Shown: positions 33,086-45,092, counted from the first letter of the stretch. The stretch is 64,000 nucleotides of DNA from Albugo candida (GCA_040437565.1 JBDOQK010000004.1:124001-188000), one strand, 5' to 3'. The notes: a model not told the origin generated them from the sequence alone. Program-made: numbers and translations.

Positions 33086-33336
33086 GGGTTGGCGGTGGTA
33101 AAATGAACACTGCTTGTTTTATTAAAATGTCAAACCTGCACCCTAGTCCCTAGTTGTCTTGCCTACCATCCGTTCTTGAGGTCTTGCTTGCCAACCGTTC
33201 CTCATGCTGCATCAACTCTCACTGATCACGCACCCCTGCCCATCCTGCCAGGAAACTCCTGATACCGTCATAGAAAAAATCAAATGACTGTAGATAGTGA
33301 AAGCGTACTTCATGTTCAACATGTCCATCTCCAACA
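33086..33336 (-). repeat. 5' LTR of copia element 1
   Basis: About 250 nt, ending on the coding side with a stretch that matches 20667-20698, and otherwise matching 22472-22730 (the latter has about 60 nt extra). The first gag ATG is 20 nt downstream, at 33065. The LTR begins TGTTGGAGATGG on the minus strand. Confidence 0.7.
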
Positions 33337-34033
33337 CATTTTCTATATCATCATCATCTGAGACTTTGATAGAGATTCTCGGACCTGAGGCATCTGCACC
33401 TCCCCACACATAGCTAAAAGATTCTATTATGAATTGTATGCTGAACTTGAGTCATGCCTTAATTATACTTTAATAGAAGATCTTATAGCGATCGATTCCT
33501 GAATTTCTATCGGGGATGCATGCCTGCAAGCTCTCCGCCTACAACTGTCCGCATCCAGGTATTGTTCCGAAAGAGTATCGAATGCATACTGCAGACATTT
33601 GGTGACAAAAACCGCTGTTAGAATACTCTTGTGCACTTAAGGTCCTACAGCTATACAGCCACGATTGGTCTCCATTTGTACGAAATTGTGTCATACGGTT
33701 TTTTACAGGTTCTTTCTCCAAAGAGTAAAGAGGGGTATGGGGTGCAAGCTGACTACCGAATCATCGAGCCAATGCTGCTGGCTTTGATGTCGTCGATGTG
33801 GTTCTTAAAACTCAAACATTTGAATTTTCATGCACCCACCAATTGCAAATCCATCCGAGTACTCTGTTGACACCCAACTGTCAAATATTAATCGCAGTAG
33901 CAGAATTACGACATTACTAGTACTCGTAAAGGTTTTGTTCTCAGCTATATCAGTGTACATCTGGTCCTCGATACAATGACACTGGAAATGAATTTTTTAT
34001 TCAATTATTTTTTATTTGCTTGCTAGTAAATTC

Positions 34034-34733
34034 CTAAAGTGAGTCTTCGGATAACATAAATTTATGCCATGTTAATTGTAAGACTGCACACACGAATAGC
34101 TGAATCAGACAAACCATAGTATTTATCACACAGGGAGCGATCAGATAAATATCGTCAATCAGAAAGCCGTAAAGAATCCATGTCGCATTATTAGCAAGTC
34201 CGACAACGGTCATTGCAATTGGTATTGAGGTGGTGTTCTTGGCTTTGACCGCTTTGACTACATTGATTAATGGCGACCCATATAAAAGTAAACCAGAAAC
34301 ATTGGCTATGTACCCGAAACATTTGACAAGGGTTTCTTGAGACAAAATGTATGATCCAGTGCAAGCAAATATAGTCAGACAGATATTCAATATAAAAGCA
34401 CACAAATTCGACAGCAGGACCCGAGTACGACAATGGGCATATTTCTGATATATGACAAGGTAGACAATGCTCATGGCGCTACCAAGAGCATAGGTAACCA
34501 GTAACGGAATCAAATTGTTTGACAGGTAGCCATATAGTGACCTACGCGCGTCACAAAACCAATCAGTACGGGAATTTGGCAATTGCAAAACGAAGGTCTT
34601 ACCAAACGTGACAGTTGATCCAGAGCGCAACAAGTGATAGTAAAAGGAGTGAATCCGTGGACCTCTCTTTTTGAATGTGTATCATATCCGGAATAGGACT
34701 GAGACACATGCAGAAAGCTAAGACGGAAGCCAT
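34034..34733 (-). CDS. SWEET (MtN3/saliva) sugar transporter
   Basis: A bidirectional sugar uniporter of membranes. Two exons, 34603-34733 and 34034-34541 (61-nt intron, phase 2), give 212 aa. The N-terminal MtN3 repeat begins FCMCLSPIPDMIHIQKERST, which keeps the SP-x-P turn of helix 1, followed by INCHVWSLYGYLSNNLIPLL. The C-terminal repeat has VSGLLLYGSPLINVVKAVKA and ANNATWILYGFLIDDIYLIA. About seven hydrophobic helices can be counted. The start at 34733 makes helix 1 short, so a further upstream exon cannot be excluded. The gene sits next to the transposon island, about 700 nt from its right end. Confidence 0.88.
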
Positions 34734-37700
34734 AATTCGCACTACTAGCTCCAACCGACTATCCTTCATACAAGCCATGCGTGCGGCTTGTACAGAGGGA
34801 TATGATGAACGGGGTAATATGAAGATAAATAGAGCACATACGAAAAGCTATAAATCTCGGAATGAAAGAATGAAAGCTGACCGCTACTAAATGATCTAAC
34901 TTCTCTTCCCTTACTTTATTGACCTACTGCCCACGTGACTTTGCACAACACATGCGGATATAAAAACGAAGTGCATGCGTTTAGTGCATCAGAATTGCCT
35001 GACCCACTACTGTATCACACGCTGTGGATGACAGTGATAAAACTACTTAACAACCGACGCTTTGAGAAATAGCGCTTGCTTCCTCACAATCGGTCGCAAA
35101 CACCATTCAAAGCGCTAATTCGATCTATTATATTGATTTCCTTCGATATGACCAAGCTTTAGGCTCGGGAACGGTATCCATGCTATCAATCTCTTTGTGA
35201 ATGGCTCGTTACGATAACTCAATACTCTATTATCCAGCTGATATGTCAGCCATCGCATCATATCAATAGAGAAGAAAAAGTTTGTGAATATCACGCTGCT
35301 TCTCAAGCCACTTGGAGAATTCATCAACTCACATCAAACCCTTACGCATGATCAGATCCCGTTGCATGATGAGCAGTAGTTTCATTAGTTAGTGTTCATG
35401 CGACTTCAATTACGTAGGTACTATGGATTTCAACCGCGTGATGGGCTACGGACTAGCGAGTCTGAGTCACAGCATCAACTACAAATATGGCGTGACGACT
35501 TACTTGATGACATTTACATCGGTATCAGTAAATCGTGAACAATCGTCCCCCGATACAAAGCACATCGGTCAAGTGCATGTGCCTTGTTAGCTGAATCATG
35601 TTATATCCCACTTCCTTCTCCAATGACCAAACAAATTGTTACAGTGATCCCATGTGTCGTGGTATTGAATCTGTCTCCATAAACGTTCAATTGGTCACTT
35701 TAACTTTGATTCTGATCCTTCGTGATCTCTTTATATTTGACGTCACGGGACCGCATCATTGTGACATGTAAACACACCACAGGAATGAAGATATGTTTTC
35801 TATGCTAGCTGATACTTTCTAAGAATTCTCTACTTTTTTCGTTTCTACAAATCGTCCACATGAGAATCACCATCCGATTAAGCATTAAAACTCAGTACTG
35901 ATGTCAGAAAGATGTGGTGTTGTTTATGTCCTTGATCGGGGATAGCCGCGAAGTACAACACGGTCGAAGACATGCGATATGTGTGCACGAAGTCGGAATT
36001 TTAAGATCAAACAAAGTTAGATCGGAGGTGTTGTCGCAGGTCAAAAGCTTGGCGCCCAACGATAAAGTTTCACGAAAATAGGAAGGCCAATTTTGAGAAA
36101 GTTAAGCAACAGGATTGCAGCAAAAAGCTTCTCGGCAAGCTCAATACTGAAAACTTCCAATCTGAAGAAGTGACAGAATTTAATAGCACACGCTAGCCTA
36201 CGTTAAGCAGATGAGCGGCTACCTGAGTACGGACACCAAGTCAAATGCAGATAGTAGCATGGTGGATTTGCAGCCTTTTGTTGGAAGTTTTCCTGGTGAT
36301 CACACAAATGATACGAAAAAGACAAACCAATTAATTATTTCTGTTTGTTATATCAACTGACGGTCACATGTTCGCTACTTCTGATCTCGACGACATCCGT
36401 GTGAAATGACTCCAATCACTGACATTTCTCTATCCCACAATTGTTGTCGCGCGATGACCGGCCAGACTACATCCAAGGTAGCGCGCCCAAGAATCAACTA
36501 TTCTCTTCAAACTATATGCTTGTCAGAGTAATTTTTCTCCATTTGCTAATATGTAATACGATATTCGAGTGTCGCAGTGTCTTTCTTCCATTTTTTTGAG
36601 AATCAGCTTGACAATGTATTGCGAATATATTTCTCAGCAACTCGAGTGCATTTGGAGTAGTATACAGCGCAAACGGAAGCAGAAAGGGGGCAAGCATATC
36701 GCGTGATGCCACTATAATAATAGTATACATATCTGCGCTCTTGCAGTCCCAAACTGCCTAACAATATCGCATTTTTTCCCGATCCAATTGGCTTGCACTG
36801 AAATAAATCTGTTCAACATGAGCGCCTCACGTTGAAAGCAGACATTTCGCGGCTTTTTGGAGATCGAGGGTGACGAGTGTGCTTTGGTGTACGCTCTGAT
36901 TGGACACGTGCGTGCAGGTCATGTCCACATCAAATGAAGTATAGCTATATAGGATTGAAGCATCTCAATGCAATACTCATGTAATCCGAAGTACCCATAA
37001 GATGCGTCCATTTGAGATTTGAAACTCGCAACAGACACAAAAGCTTTGAAAGAAGGCTCGGGTCAAGTAAACCAATTTTAGTAGGAGAGTATGCGGCTCG
37101 CTTGTTTCTGAGTGCTGGACATGAATTGTGGTACCGGTTAGACTGATATTTCCCTTAAGACATTCAGAACCAATGATCTTTTGCCAGTGATTTGTAAATG
37201 TAAATCAAAGTGGTGTTGTGCATGCGTTATCCTTCAAATCAAGCAAAAGATCGTGTCTCCATCCGCTTTTCAAACGCTGATACGTTATGTGTAGCTCTGC
37301 GTCAATCATCCTTTCAAGCAGCATAAGCACAAGCGACATGAGATGACTTATTGGTTCAAGACGACGGTATGGTACTCTACATATTTGCGCATCTTCTGCA
37401 TTTTGCGAGTCGGAGATTCTTGCTTAAATACATCGAATTCTTACGTGCTGCTTAAGTAGACACAAGCTGTAATCGAAGCGCTCACTTTCGTTTTCTTGTA
37501 TTTGCAACCAAATATACTTGCTCTATGCCGGTATAGGGCGCATTTAATGTGATGTAGTGGCAGTCTTCTACTTCGCTACCGATAGATTTCGCCATCTGAT
37601 CGCTTTGGAATTGAGCGTAAATGCGATTTCGGAGGTCATTTTTGACTGCATTCCTGGCGCCAAGTTTTATTTATACATATGGCTTTCCATTAGTATTTAT

Positions 37701-38435
37701 TTGCGGAAGGTTTTGTGGAAAAAGCAAGTCAATGACTAGGTGTTTAGATGTTCTGACCGTAAAGCTTTCGACATGCAAATGCAACACATGCTTCCTTGCG
37801 CGTTTCGGGCTATTCTCTGTCTGTAGATAGACACCGTTTTTACACAGTGAGCTGGGATTTTCTTTCACTTAAAAACACGGATTCTATACCCCTGTACGTT
37901 ATCGCCCTTCGCTTGACATCGAACTTATTCCAGACTNNNNNNNNNNNNNNNNNNNNNNNNNNNNNNNNNNNNNNNNNNNNNNNNNNNNNNNNNNNNNNNN
38001 NNNNNNNNNNNNNNNNNNNNNNNNNNNNNNNNNNNNGTGGCAGTCTTCTACTTCGCTACCGATAGATTTCGCCATCTGATCGCTTTGGAATTGAGCGTAA
38101 ATGCGATTTCGGAGGTCATTTTTGACTGCATTCCTGGCGCCAAGTTTTATTTATACATATGGCTTTCCATTAGTATTTATTTGCGGAAGGTTTTGTGGAA
38201 AAAGCAAGTCAATGACTAGGTGTTTAGATGTTCTGACCGTAAAGCTTTCGACATGCAAATGCAACACATGCTTCCTTGCGCGTTTCGGGCTATTCTCTGT
38301 CTGTAGATAGACACCGTTTTTACACAGTGAGCTGGGATTTTCTTTCACTTAAAAACACGGATTCTATACCCCTGTACGTTATCGCCCTTCGCTTGACATC
38401 GAACTTATTCCAGACTGCCGCTTCATGCATTGAGT
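34734..38435. other. Gene-poor region with a false duplication
   Basis: About 3.7 kb with only short, unconvincing open frames on either strand and no recognisable domain, tRNA or transposon motif. It holds the promoter side of the SWEET gene on the left and of the TRP-like gene on the right. The right end contains a duplicated 380-nt block around an assembly gap. Confidence 0.55.
37557..38416 (+). repeat. False duplication around gap 37937-38036
   Basis: Bases 37557-37936 (380 nt) recur at 38037-38416 with no difference noticed, on both sides of 100 N. The second copy ends 20 nt before the ATG of the TRP-like gene, so the unit is that gene's upstream region. Confidence 0.92.
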
Positions 38436-41161
38436 ATGACGATAGTGCGCACTGTCAGTCTTTTATTGTCAATATGCATGCTTACAACGTGGGTTTCGAT
38501 CTCATTTGGAAAGCAAGCGCTCTTAGGAAATCTCTTGAATGGTGTGACAGACACTCTCGGGGACACCATTCACGACACTCCACCAGCAACATCGCCGCAG
38601 TCAACAGTCTCACCTTTCCCATCCGCGGCACCGTCACCAGGACCATCCCCACCGGATTTTCCACCAAATGTTGACCCACAACTTCCAGCACAACCACCGA
38701 CCTTGGCGCCTGGACAAGTACCAGGATTATTGTCACCAATTTTAGGTCCTGATCCACCTCCACCACCTGCAACACCCACACCAGAAGTTCCACCTCAATC
38801 AACCCCACCGAATGCTCCACCTTCGATACCTCCGCCTCCAACATCCCCACCGCCACTCATAAATTTGCCATCCATTGTTGGCCCAACACCCGCACCAGAA
38901 TTTCCACCTCAACCAACCCCACCGAATGCTCCACCTTCGATACCTCCGCCTCCAACATCCCCACCGCNNNNNNNNNNNNNNNNNNNNNNNNNNNNNNNNN
39001 NNNNNNNNNNNNNNNNNNNNNNNNNNNNNNNNNNNNNNNNNNNNNNNNNNNNNNNNNNNNNNNNNNNGAATTTCCACCTCAACCAACCCCGGCAGATGCT
39101 CCACCGTCGATATTTCCACCCGAAACATTCCCACCAGTGATTCCACCAACATCACCTCCAGAAGGACCTGGGTTAGTACCAGCAATATTGCCACCCATTG
39201 TCGGCCCATCACACACACCGGAAATTCCACCCCAACCAACCCCACCAGAACTTCCTCCTTCAATAGTTCCACCAATAGCAACTCCAGGGTATTCAGACAC
39301 CCCCACAATACCTGATGTTGTCCCAACACCTTCAACAGACTCACCACCAGTAACTCCACAAGTGCCTGACACTGTAGATAAAGCAAATACCGATGTAGTA
39401 CCAATGACTCCACCGCCGACGAAAGATCCCCCAGAAATTAATCCACCAATGCCATCAAGGCTTCCCGTAGTTGCCATTGAGAAGAGCACACCTCCTGCAG
39501 ATACAAAACCAGATCCGGCATCACCAGTTGTGAATCATCCTGATTCTCCCGATGTCATTCTTTATGGTAGTAAGGTGCCGAATGTTGTAGCACCAAAACC
39601 GAAAAACACGATTGATCCCTCTCCAAACAGTGCTGCTGAGCCTATTCCACAAGAAAATAACGTTTTGGACATTCAAAAAACCGAACTGGCACCACCGTCA
39701 AGCTCAGACGACATGCAGACTTATGTTCGAGGCAGAGCAAATTCAAAATCAGGTGACGGTAGTGCTGCAACAATTGTTGGAGGAAGAAACGGGTTTCCTC
39801 GTGGGAGCAATGACTCTAGAAGAAGGAGCAAAGCTGCACATGATCTTGTCAAGTATATCGCTTCGGCCTTTGCTGGAATCTCTGTAGCACTACTCCTTTT
39901 TTACCATTTCATATCTCTGGATCGCTCCCTGGTATGGCCAAGTATGTCATGGTCACCGAATGCATGGGAGTTTTTCTTTTATATCGGATATATTCAGCAG
40001 ATGAGTGCTATATCTCAGCTCACTTTACTGAAAGCACCTGACTATATACTAGACTACACTGACTCCTTCTCCTGGACCAATTTCTTGATACAGTATCCTT
40101 CAGATCTCAAGGAGAGCCCAGCGCGTCGATTGATGGTAATAGTCTTAGGCGGAATCGTCTCCTACGCTGATCGTATTGAAGTGGCAGAAGACAAAATCCT
40201 CTACCATGTCGTCGTAGGCTTTGTGGCGGTATTATCTATACTTTTGGTATTTTTTTTCGCATCGGTTCTCATCACCAGAAGGAAAACAAAAGTTGTTCTC
40301 ACAGAGACGAGAAATCTTCCAGCACAAAGTGTAAAAGTACAAAAGTATCGCAATATTTCTATTCGTACTCTCGGCTTATGCGTGCTTATTTGGTATTTTG
40401 CACTCTATCCATTGTCCATGTACGCCTCATTTGAAATTTCCATGGAGATTGCTGCAAATCAAGTATCAAACGCGTTGAGTGTCGCTATCACTGTGCTCGT
40501 GGTGGTTTGCTTTGGAGTATTGGCATACAGTGCTCGTGTCATTCTGCATCGATCTGAAAATGAATTGCGTCAATATGAAACACTCGCAACTTGGGGATGC
40601 TTGTATGCCGAGTATACGTACCGAAGTCGGATGTTTTTTATCATCAGTGCTGTGGTACAAATTGCTAGTGGAATGATTATTGGTGCGATGGAGTCAGAGT
40701 CCACTTCATTGATCTCAATCATCATTCTACATCTCCTCTATCTACTCGCGGTTTTCATCTTATCTCCATATGCTGACCCTCTCGTGATGAAAGTCACATA
40801 CGTGCTCGAATGTATGGCAATATTCAATTTCTGTTTGGCATTTGCGTTTATCCAGTCGAACAATATGTCGATGAATGGTCGTTTCGGTGTCGCTGATGCT
40901 TTCATTGCCATCAATACAATTGTGATCGTACTATGGTTTATTCGCCAACTCATTATATTTAGTAATTACATTAGGGTATGGATTGCCAAATCAGAACGGC
41001 AGCATGTAGACCAACATGAACAAGGCCAAGAGCGTGAGCGGCAGAAGTTTCCAGCAAGCACAATACCAACTGATTCGGATTTCGGCAACAGCACACGAGC
41101 AAATTATCAAGCACATATGCATACGTTGTCGCCACCGTCAGCATGGATGGCCACAAAGTGA
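38436..41161 (+). CDS. TRP-like membrane channel with a proline-rich extracellular region
   Basis: A signal peptide (MTIVRTVSLLLSICMLTTW) is followed by about 430 residues rich in Pro, Thr and Ser, then nine or ten membrane segments and a short cytosolic tail. The architecture fits the fungal and oomycete TRP-like/flavin-carrier (FLC, Pkd2-like) group, whose members act in calcium or wall-stress responses; that assignment is by layout and weak similarity only. Membrane segments include ISVALLLFYHFISL, GFVAVLSILLVFFFASVL, VAITVLVVVCFGVLAYSA and AFIAINTIVIVLWFIRQL. The Pro-rich part contains near-identical units around FPPQPTPPNAPPSIPPPP. A 100-N gap (38968-39067) falls in these units and shifts the frame by one, so the true repeat number is unknown. 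The gene appears intronless. Confidence 0.68.
38776..39270 (+). repeat. Tandem proline-rich coding repeats
   Basis: Units of roughly 80-125 nt encode variants of PPQPTPPNAPPSIPPPP followed by a GPTPAPE-type linker. At least three to four copies are visible on the two sides of the gap at 38968-39067. The gap probably exists because the repeats could not be assembled. Confidence 0.75.
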
Positions 41162-41888
41162 TATACCTGCAATGATGGATAGGCTGAACAAATAGGGAGG
41201 TTCCAATGGTCGCCGTATTCGGGTGGGCTTCGACAACTGTCGATTGGCATGCCGTCACATGCATTTGCATATGCATATAATAGTGTGAGTAGTGAATTGT
41301 AGAAGTAGCAAATGGCGTGTTTGTGAAGCTGCTAGGAAAAGTCGCTTAATTGTTTTTTGTGATAGAAATTTGCTTTATTTGTACTTTTATCGATGCAAAT
41401 AACAGTGGAAACAAATTGTATCTATCCGGCTATTAGATGCATAGTCTCCGCGCGAGTGAGAAAGTCGACATAAAAACTGTACGTGCGAAATATGAAAGAC
41501 ATTGGTACAAGACTAGTGCGAGCTTGAATCAATGTAATTATTGCATCGTAGCGTGCACCATCACGATTCTGAGCTATCGTGTTGTTATCACTCGTGCAGA
41601 TGTGCTTTGGGTCGAGGGTCCGAATGGCTATATATTTTAGGAGATAGCATGCAAATTTATTGAAATACACAGACTACCTATAGCGCGTTTAACATCTCCG
41701 AATTTCTTTAGCAGGTAACAGAGCATTGGTTCCCACGTCAATTATGAGGCAAACATGCTTTTCCCAGAATTTTCTATTCGTCCCAGCTCATCCTGATTGA
41801 TGTAATCAAGGAGAAATCTCAGCATATTCTTGTGATTCGAATCAAACGCTTAGCTTATTATCTAATTTGGATATTAAGGATCAGAGCA
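41162..41888. other. Intergenic region
   Basis: About 730 nt between the TRP-like gene and the nine-exon secreted-protein gene. No open frame or RNA gene is convincing. AT content is higher near 41340-41420, consistent with a 3' end. Confidence 0.5.
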
Positions 41889-43267
41889 ATGGCTCTACGA
41901 CTGTTACAATTAGCATCTCTGCTTGCACTAATCCACTGTGGAACAGCACAGAATAATTCTTCAGTAATCCTGGATCAAGCCAAAGACAGGGATAATGACT
42001 TATCTGATGATAGTATGCAAACGAGTGAGTCTTTCAGAACGTTTTGAAAGAATCGCCTTCATGCTTGGGTATAGGGACAACGCAGCTTCCTGTAAATTCA
42101 CAAGAAATGGGCAAATTACTACAAATGATCTTGGCGATGCTTAAAGGTACCTGAAATCTCACCGACATGAAAAATCGTGGTCACTGGACTATACTGTCCA
42201 GATACGAATATGGTAATGGTCAACAAGCGGCCTGAAGAACGTACGTTTTTTACTGATTTTTTATTCATGCGCGCTTTCCTTATTTGCAAAGTGATAGCAA
42301 CAAGGGACTCAGGCGCGACGAATGCAAGTACGTGAATGAGATGAAAAGGCTCATTCAACATCTCATTTTATTTCGTAATGCTCAGCTGATTCATCCGAAC
42401 CGGCAGCAAAGTTGAAGGCATCTCAGATCGCCGCTATCCCAATTACCAAGGGTAAAATTCCTCGCAACAAGCTCGATTGTATTTTGAGCCTTATGCACCT
42501 CCTAGTGCTTCCATCTACGACGCTTCCAGTATCTCCCGTGAGCGATCAGTGTAATAGCAGCTGCAGTCTCTTATTGGCATATTGATTGTTCTTATCTCAT
42601 GCATCCTAGCATTTGATGCCGGAGAAACTCCTACGACAGCGAAAACGGGTACAATACGAAAGGTAGCAGACGATGTTGATCAAAAGGCCGATGCAATCAC
42701 GTATCAAAACAACGATACTGGTGCCCCAAAAGTGCCTCATCTTGCAAGTATGTACCTGCTCTCAAAGATCATTGTCACACATTCAATGGTCCATGACAGA
42801 AGCAGTTATTCAGCCTGCGAATACCGAACAAAATGCGTCTACACCAATCACTTCGCTGCATCAAAGTACGACGAAGCTTCTCTCTATCACATTGTATGCT
42901 TAGTTGATCATAATGTATAGATGAGCAACCAAGTGCCACATATGTCAACAATACAGGGAGTGGTAGTACCAATGGCTCTGAAGCAGAAATACCGGACACT
43001 GGATTCCAGAATGCTACCAACGCGAACAAAACCGATTCAGATTCGAGAGCTGGTTCGCAAACTGAGGTTGAGGAACAAAGCACGTCAGGCAGTGAAGTAT
43101 CCTCAGAATCAGCGGGAAGCGAAGATGAAGAAGAAGAAGACACGAGTAAAGAGGAATCGACAGATTCTTCCACCAAAATCGATGAAACATCTACCGCAAT
43201 GACCCTTCCATTATCAGCGATATTCTTGCCTGTTGAAGCAGTGATTGCAATCTTTATAGTCATCTAA
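41889..43267 (+). CDS. Secreted, GPI-anchored-type acidic protein built of nine symmetric phase-1 exons
   Basis: No family recognised. Exons: 41889-42024, 42075-42146, 42202-42240, 42292-42327, 42386-42451, 42506-42550, 42610-42747, 42800-42865, 42921-43267. Coding total is 945 nt, 314 aa. All eight introns (50-59 nt) are GT-AG and all interrupt codons in phase 1, so each of the seven internal exons (36-138 nt, each a multiple of 3) can be skipped or included without shifting frame. The protein starts MALRLLQLASLLALIHCGTAQ (signal peptide) and ends with the hydrophobic AIFLPVEAVIAIFIVI after a small-residue region, a typical GPI-attachment signal. The body is rich in Ser, Thr, Asp, Glu and Asn, with NNTGS and NATNANKT glycosylation-type sites. 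Likely a cell-surface protein, possibly with splice variants; function unknown. The exon chain was built by eye but every junction keeps the frame. Confidence 0.72.
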
Positions 43268-43331
43268 GTACTGCTTTTAGCGGCCGAAAACGGAGCAGGA
43301 TCTAAAACACGTTGATATGTTTTTATTTGTA

Positions 43332-43826
43332 TCAATCGTATTGTTGCCTCATGACCATCTCCGCGTCTGATTTCCAAGTGCGGAAATCACTTCCAATCCC
43401 TGACTGGCCTTTTAATCGCTGCTGCCTTACCTTATCCTTTACTTTTTTACTTCGCAGTTGTGAAGGACAATCTGAATCTTGTTTGACTTTGCGTTTATTA
43501 CATACTGCGATGTTACTCGGGTTTTTATGTATTGCATCAATTTGATCACGCGAAATCTCTATTTCGCCTTTTGGATCCGTTGTTGTATCAACAAATGACT
43601 GCAGTATATTTTTCTCCTCTGCAACTCGTCCAATTGCTGGTAGGTACGATGCTCGACTATATGATGTCTCCAAAAGCGCTTTAGCACCTACCATACTCGA
43701 TGTATCTGTGGTAGCTGGCGTTTCATGACGGACGGAATCGTCAGTAGCGTTCCGCTCAGCGAGTGATGATATAACTTCCTCGACGTCGCTGTCACTGTCG
43801 CTGCTACTTGACAGCAAAAACGACAT
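43332..43826 (-). CDS. Small acidic nuclear-type protein of unknown function
   Basis: A single exon of 164 aa starting MSFLLSSSSDSDSDVEEVIS. The N-terminus is acidic and Ser-rich. The C-terminal third is basic (KRKVKQDSD, RSKKVKDKVRQQRLKGQ) and ends with GIGSDFRTWKSDAEMVMRQQ and YD. This tail looks like a conserved motif of small nuclear proteins, but I cannot name the family. It converges on the secreted-protein gene, 64 nt away. Confidence 0.6.
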   Translation of the reverse strand: MSFLLSSSSDSDSDVEEVISSLAERNATDDSVRHETPATTDTSSMVGAKALLETSYSRASYLPAIGRVAEEKNILQSFVDTTTDPKGEIEISRDQIDAIHKNPSNIAVCNKRKVKQDSDCPSQLRSKKVKDKVRQQRLKGQSGIGSDFRTWKSDAEMVMRQQYD

Positions 43827-44049
43827 GTGGTAGTATAGTCTAAAAGCGGGTCAAGAATATCCTGGATATTGCGTATATCGTCTAATACTAGCCTCATAGA
43901 TCGATCGCTTATTCATTACGCATTATGTGCACTTGTTGATATTATTAGCCCATATTTCTGTGGACCTCAAGTAGTGCGAGTCTTCTGTCTGAAAAACGCA
44001 CTTGTAGTCGGCCGTCATACTCGCACGTCAATACCACCAAAACATTTTC

Positions 44050-45092
44050 TCAGCCATTAATGAACGCCTTCTCCCGACAACCCAATCGCTGTTGCATCGA
44101 AAAGACTTTTTTATCATCGTATATTCGTGCTGAAATTGAAAAGTCTGTCAATCTCGAGTTTGTGTCGGATAAAAGTACTCACAGTAAGAAAGTGACTTGT
44201 GGAAATGCCCCTGTAAGGTTTTGTACCGCACTTTTGCGCGGAGTGCTTTCCCATCTAATACGAGAACCGATGGTATCGTGTCTCGTATTCTGACGCGATA
44301 TTTGAGATCCAAGCTGAATGGATTACCCTGTCACTGGACATTTTACTCAGGATTGAAAGTGATCCATTGTATGCTTACCCTCAGTGCCAAATGGGTGAGC
44401 TGTTGACATAGAGATAACGGCCGCACGGCCCCAATGCTATTTTAAAGATCAGTGCGGTCTCCGTGCACAAGCAAATATATCACTTACGCTCGGATAAGAT
44501 TATCAGAAAGATCCAAACTCTGTAGTAATAAAAGGCTTTCCAGTCCTCTGGAACTTTTTATCCTTCAACTCAGAATGTGGTGAAGAAAAGATTTGGCGTA
44601 GTTGCTGCAATCTTACCGATTACCAGTCAAATTCACTTGGCGTAGATCGTGGCAATAAGCCAACATGCTCACATCTGTTAGGCGGTTGTAGCCAAGATTT
44701 AGCTCTTGTAGATGCGTCATTCGATGTATGCCTTGCAGGCTTGCGATCCGATTCAGGGAAATGTCGAGATTGATTAGGATGGCAGTCGGTAAGTGGGGTA
44801 TACTCTCCATATAGTTTCTTGAAACGTTCAGTTGTGCGATATACGGAGGTATGTGCGCATGGCCAATCTGTTGTATTGCTGTCAAGGAACGATTCTATAC
44901 ATATGAGTATCAGTAATGGTTGCAGTAAATGAAATCTGCAAGAAATGGAAACATCACAGAAAGGTCCAAGGTGATATCCTTTGTGGATTCGCTCGTTGCA
45001 TAGATATTTGTGTCCGTAATACCGGGCGTGACTTCATCCTTTGACGCATCGAAACGAATAGAAGGCTTATCGGTACGCTTCTTACGTTGCAT
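44050..45092 (-). CDS. Leucine-rich-repeat protein, SDS22-like
   Basis: Six exons: 44958-45092, 44617-44894, 44488-44547, 44379-44436, 44183-44327 and 44050-44129, total 756 nt, 251 aa; every junction keeps the frame (introns 51-69 nt). A basic N-terminal tail (MQRKKRTDKPSIRFDAS) precedes about five LRRs of the 22-residue SDS22 type: YIAQLNVSRNYMESIPHL, LINLDISLNRIASLQGI, LQELNLGYNRLTDVSML, LQSLDLSDNLIRAIGAV, LTHLALRGNPF. The LRR cap reads YRVRIRDTIPSVLVLDGK, as in dynein-arm and SDS22-type LRR proteins. A short C-terminal tail follows. It is a protein-interaction scaffold; the partner is not known from sequence. LRRC-type ciliary proteins are one alternative. Confidence 0.8.

Larger units (their letters stand above)
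20666..33336 (-). mobile_element. Ty1/copia element (element 1), full length but interrupted three times
   Basis: Minus-strand LTR retrotransposon. In coding order it has a 5' LTR (33336-33086), gag from 33065, a zinc knuckle (near 30590), protease (30400-29960), GAG-pre-integrase (29960 and 25398-25210), integrase (25040-24300), reverse transcriptase (24280-23500), RNase H (23420-22763) and a 3' LTR (22730-20666). Insertions are a Tc1/mariner element (30703-32051), copia element 2 (25400-29952) and copia fragment 3 (about 20712-22469, inside the 3' LTR). LTR ends are TGTTGG and CCAACA. Many stops and frameshifts make it inactive. No clear target duplication was found at the outer ends. Similarity of the left end to the 5' leader runs about 15 nt past the LTR, so the left boundary is less certain. 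Confidence 0.72.

Noticed and set aside
35115-35327. A 70-residue minus-strand frame in the gene-poor region right of SWEET.
   Set aside because: No domain or signal peptide, and no supporting splice sites nearby.
38482-39489. Long minus-strand open frames opposite the proline-rich region.
   Set aside because: They are mirror frames of a proline-codon repeat (Gly/Val/Leu-rich), cross the gap and have no start or domain.
43869-44406. Three plus-strand open frames suggesting a gene.
   Set aside because: They lie opposite exons 4-6 of the LRR gene, whose splice joins all keep frame and whose LRR cap is recognisable.
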